DNA of 64,000 bases. Source: Solimonas terrae. Its GTDB lineage: Bacteria > Pseudomonadota > Gammaproteobacteria > Nevskiales > Nevskiaceae. Shown here in pieces: positions 62,073 to 64,000 of the stretch; the first letter of the stretch is position 1, and each line of letters opens with the position of its first letter. The stretch spans positions 62,001 to 126,000 of the forward strand of contig NZ_JAAMOW010000003.1 of NCBI RefSeq assembly GCF_011067135.1. Direction: 5' to 3'. A model generated the notes under the pieces. It saw only the letters and a list, made by a program, of their open reading frames with translations. It made no database searches and was not told where the DNA came from. Both the position numbers and the translations under genes were made by a program.

Positions 62073-62618
62073 TCAGTCCTGCAGTGCGCGCTCGACCGCA
62101 TCGAGCAGACGCGGATCGTCGCCGGCGACATCGGGCGCAAAGCGGGCGACGACCTTGCCGTCACGGCCGATCAGGAATTTCTCGAAGTTCCACAGCACGT
62201 CCGGCGGATTGCCGGTGTCGATGCCGTAACCCTTGAGCCGTTCGCGGAACGGACCGTCGCCGATCGCCGTCGGCTGGGCCTTCGTCAACTCGCCGTACAG
62301 CGGATGTCGATCCTCGCCGCGCACGGAGATCTTCGAGAACATCGGAAAGTGCACGTCGTACTTGGTCGTGCAGAAGTCGCTGATCTCGGTATCGCTGCCC
62401 GGCTCCTGTTCCTTGAAGTTGTTGGCCGGGAAGCCGAGCACTTCGAGACCCTTTTCCCGCTGCGCCTGGTAAAGCTTTTCCAGCCCTTCGTATTGCGGTG
62501 TCAGGCCGCACTTGGACGCGACGTTGACGACCAGCAGCACCTTGCCGCGAAAAGCCGAAAGGTCGCCGGCACTGCCGTCGATGCGTTTGAGGGGGATGTC
62601 GTAAAGAGCCTGCGTCAT
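62073..62618 (-). CDS. glutathione peroxidase
   Basis: 181 residues. Thioredoxin-like peroxidase with the peroxidatic Cys in VVNVASKCGLTPQYEGL (near 36), then the Gln and Trp of the catalytic tetrad in FPANNFKEQEPGSD (near 72) and LWNFEKFLIGRDGKVV (near 150). Cys in place of Sec, as usual for bacteria. Probably uses thioredoxin or glutathione to reduce peroxides. ATG 62618 has AGGA at about 7 nt. It lies between fliC (divergent) and the pilus operon. Confidence 0.94.
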   Translation of the reverse strand: MTQALYDIPLKRIDGSAGDLSAFRGKVLLVVNVASKCGLTPQYEGLEKLYQAQREKGLEVLGFPANNFKEQEPGSDTEISDFCTTKYDVHFPMFSKISVRGEDRHPLYGELTKAQPTAIGDGPFRERLKGYGIDTGNPPDVLWNFEKFLIGRDGKVVARFAPDVAGDDPRLLDAVERALQD

Positions 62619-62773
62619 GGTCTGGTCCTTGTGTCTTGCTGTCGTCGGGGGCCGCGCACGCTGCATCGGTGCGGCGGACATCTTATCGCCGCGCGCCTTT
62701 CCCGGCTGACAAGGGCAGATGCGACCGTTCGTGCGCTTCCGCTATGCCGTTCATCCCATGTAAGCCGATTCGC

Positions 62774-62800
62774 TCAAGTTTGTACGGCGGCATCCGATAA
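62774..62800 (+). promoter_or_regulatory. sigma-28 (FliA) promoter for fliC
   Basis: TCAAGTTT-N11-TCCGATAA, 7/8 in both elements with exact spacing. Expected start near 62807, leaving a leader of about 96 nt before fliC. Confidence 0.85.
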
Positions 62801-62902
62801 AGGACTCAGCAACGGCAATCCGCTCTCGGGCTGCTGAGGCAGGACCGAAAGCCGCAGTGGCGTCGGCCCGGACCCAAACCTTCCTCATCCAGGAGTGCAT
62901 CC

Positions 62903-64000
62903 ATGCAAGGTATCAACACCAACGTGATGTCACTGAACGCGCAGCGCAATCTGCAGTCGTCGCAGTCGTCACTCGCAACCTCGATCCAGCGTCTTTCGTC
63001 CGGCCTGCGCATCAACAGCGCCAAGGACGATGCCGCCGGCCTCGCCATCGCCAGCCGCTTCTCGAGCCAGATCAACGGCCTCAACCAGGCACAGCGCAAC
63101 GCCAACGACGGCATCTCGCTGGCGCAGACCGCCGACGGTGCACTGAGCTCGGTTTCCGACTCGCTGCAGCGCATCCGCGAACTGGCCGTGCAGTCGCGCA
63201 ACGCCACCAACTCCGACACCGACCGTGCCGCGCTGAACACCGAAGCGCAGGCCCTGAAGGCGGAAATCGATCGCGTCGCTTCGACGACATCGTTCAACGG
63301 CGTCAAGCTGCTCGACGGCAGCTTCAGCAACGCCGCGTTCCAGGTCGGTGCCAATGTCGGCGAGACGATCACGGTCAGCAGCATCGGCAACACCGGCAGC
63401 GCCACGCTCGGCTCGTACAGCCTCGCGCAGGTGACCGGCGCCGCGGCATCGACCTTCGGCGCGATCACCGCCGGCGATCTGACGATCAACGGTGTCTCGG
63501 TCGGCGCGATCGGTGCGGACACCAATTCGGCGAACCGTGCCAGCAGCGTCGCCGCCGCGATCAACGCGTACTCCTCGCAGACCGGCGTGTCCGCGACGAT
63601 CCTCGATTCGGCGCCGACGCAGGTCGTGCTGTCGAGCTCGACCGGCAATATCGTGGTCGGCGCTTCCGGCACCGCCACCGCCGCGTCGACCGGCCTGACA
63701 GCCGGAACGACCACCGCCACGACCAGCACCGGTTTCGCCGCGCTCGACCTCTCGTCGGTTGCCGGCGCTGACGATGCGATCAACGCGATGGATGCAGCCC
63801 TGGCCTCGGTCAACACGACCCGCGCCCAGCTCGGTGCGGTGCAGAACCGCTTCGAGTCGGTGGTCTCCAACCTCGCGACCACGACCGAGAATCTCTCGGC
63901 CGCCCGCTCGCGGATTCAGGACACCGACTACGCGGCTGAAACGGCGAACATGACCCGCGCGCAGATCCTGCAGCAGGCCGGTACCGCGATGTTGGCGCAG
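62903..64000 (+). CDS. fliC: flagellin FliC, 5' part
   Basis: 366 codons visible; the frame is open at the window edge. The N-terminal D0/D1 is canonical (INTNVMSLNAQRNLQSSQSS; LSSGLRINSAKDDAAGLAIA). The variable middle is about 170-280 and Thr/Ala/Ser-rich. C-terminal D1/D0 returns with SRIQDTDYAAETANMTRAQI and LQQAGTAMLAQ, so only about 15-20 residues should be missing. AGGAG lies about 7 nt before the ATG. It is preceded by a sigma-28 promoter and separated from flgL by the 5.6 kb minus-strand block. Confidence 0.96.
   Translation, partial: MQGINTNVMSLNAQRNLQSSQSSLATSIQRLSSGLRINSAKDDAAGLAIASRFSSQINGLNQAQRNANDGISLAQTADGALSSVSDSLQRIRELAVQSRNATNSDTDRAALNTEAQALKAEIDRVASTTSFNGVKLLDGSFSNAAFQVGANVGETITVSSIGNTGSATLGSYSLAQVTGAAASTFGAITAGDLTINGVSVGAIGADTNSANRASSVAAAINAYSSQTGVSATILDSAPTQVVLSSSTGNIVVGASGTATAASTGLTAGTTTATTSTGFAALDLSSVAGADDAINAMDAALASVNTTRAQLGAVQNRFESVVSNLATTTENLSAARSRIQDTDYAAETANMTRAQILQQAGTAMLAQ

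Noticed and set aside
1-64000. CRISPR arrays, insertion sequences, prophage
   Set aside because: No regularly spaced direct repeats, transposase or phage structural genes were seen on either strand.

Overview
The window is GC-rich, densely coded bacterial DNA from a flagellated gammaproteobacterium. The order hemA / TPR protein / lolB / ispE / tRNA-Gln / prs / rplY / pth / ychF / tRNA-Met is a gammaproteobacterial (Pseudomonas- and Xanthomonas-like) backbone. The flgM-flgA-cheV-flgBCDEFGHIJKL-fliC order and the lexA2-imuA-imuB-dnaE2 cassette point the same way. A Xanthomonadales/Nevskiales relative is my best guess, not a proof. No phage, transposase, plasmid or CRISPR locus was seen.

Region by region. 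1-9.2 kb: end of a MarR regulator, an alpha/beta hydrolase, single-chain pyruvate carboxylase, a membrane-anchored bMG1-like protein, tex and a bacteriohemerythrin. 9.2-13 kb: a TonB-dependent receptor, a small unknown protein and a DedA-rhodanese fusion. 13-18.9 kb: the SOS mutagenesis operon behind a clear LexA box. 18.9-21.6 kb: a DUF202 protein, a diguanylate cyclase with an ethylene-receptor-like membrane sensor, and three small genes. 21.7-36.9 kb: cfa and the conserved housekeeping block, then divergent hemA-prfA-prmC followed by a ThiF-like/degenerate JAMM pair. 37.2-43 kb: a GST and a minus-strand redox cluster (porin, di-haem peroxidase, FMN-binding protein, ApbE, haem-b-like membrane protein) headed by a good Fur-box match. 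43-64 kb: flagellar genes, with a four-gene archaic chaperone-usher pilus operon and a glutathione peroxidase between flgL and fliC on the opposite strand.

How they work together. The flagellar part reads as a class hierarchy: sigma-54-type sites precede flgA and flgB, and sigma-28-type sites precede flgM, cheV and fliC. FlgM (anti-sigma-28), FlgN (chaperone) and YcgR (c-di-GMP brake) form an ATGA-overlapped operon. The diguanylate cyclase at 19.4 kb could feed c-di-GMP to YcgR. Peptide release is grouped in prfA-prmC.

Most unusual: (1) three copies (A 1.5 kb, B 27.6 kb, C 40.0 kb) of a ~130-140 nt element. Each lies 0-12 nt after the stop codon of a minus-strand gene. All share a GTAC-capped arm and conserved loops, but their stem sequences differ while staying complementary, which is what a conserved RNA fold predicts. 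(2) A 57-codon ORF before prfA whose start duplicates the prfA N-terminus, whose body holds two perfect hairpins, and which overlaps the prfA start as ATGA. (3) An ethylene-receptor-type domain fused to PAS-GGDEF. (4) Repeat- or hairpin-filled gaps inside the flg operon.
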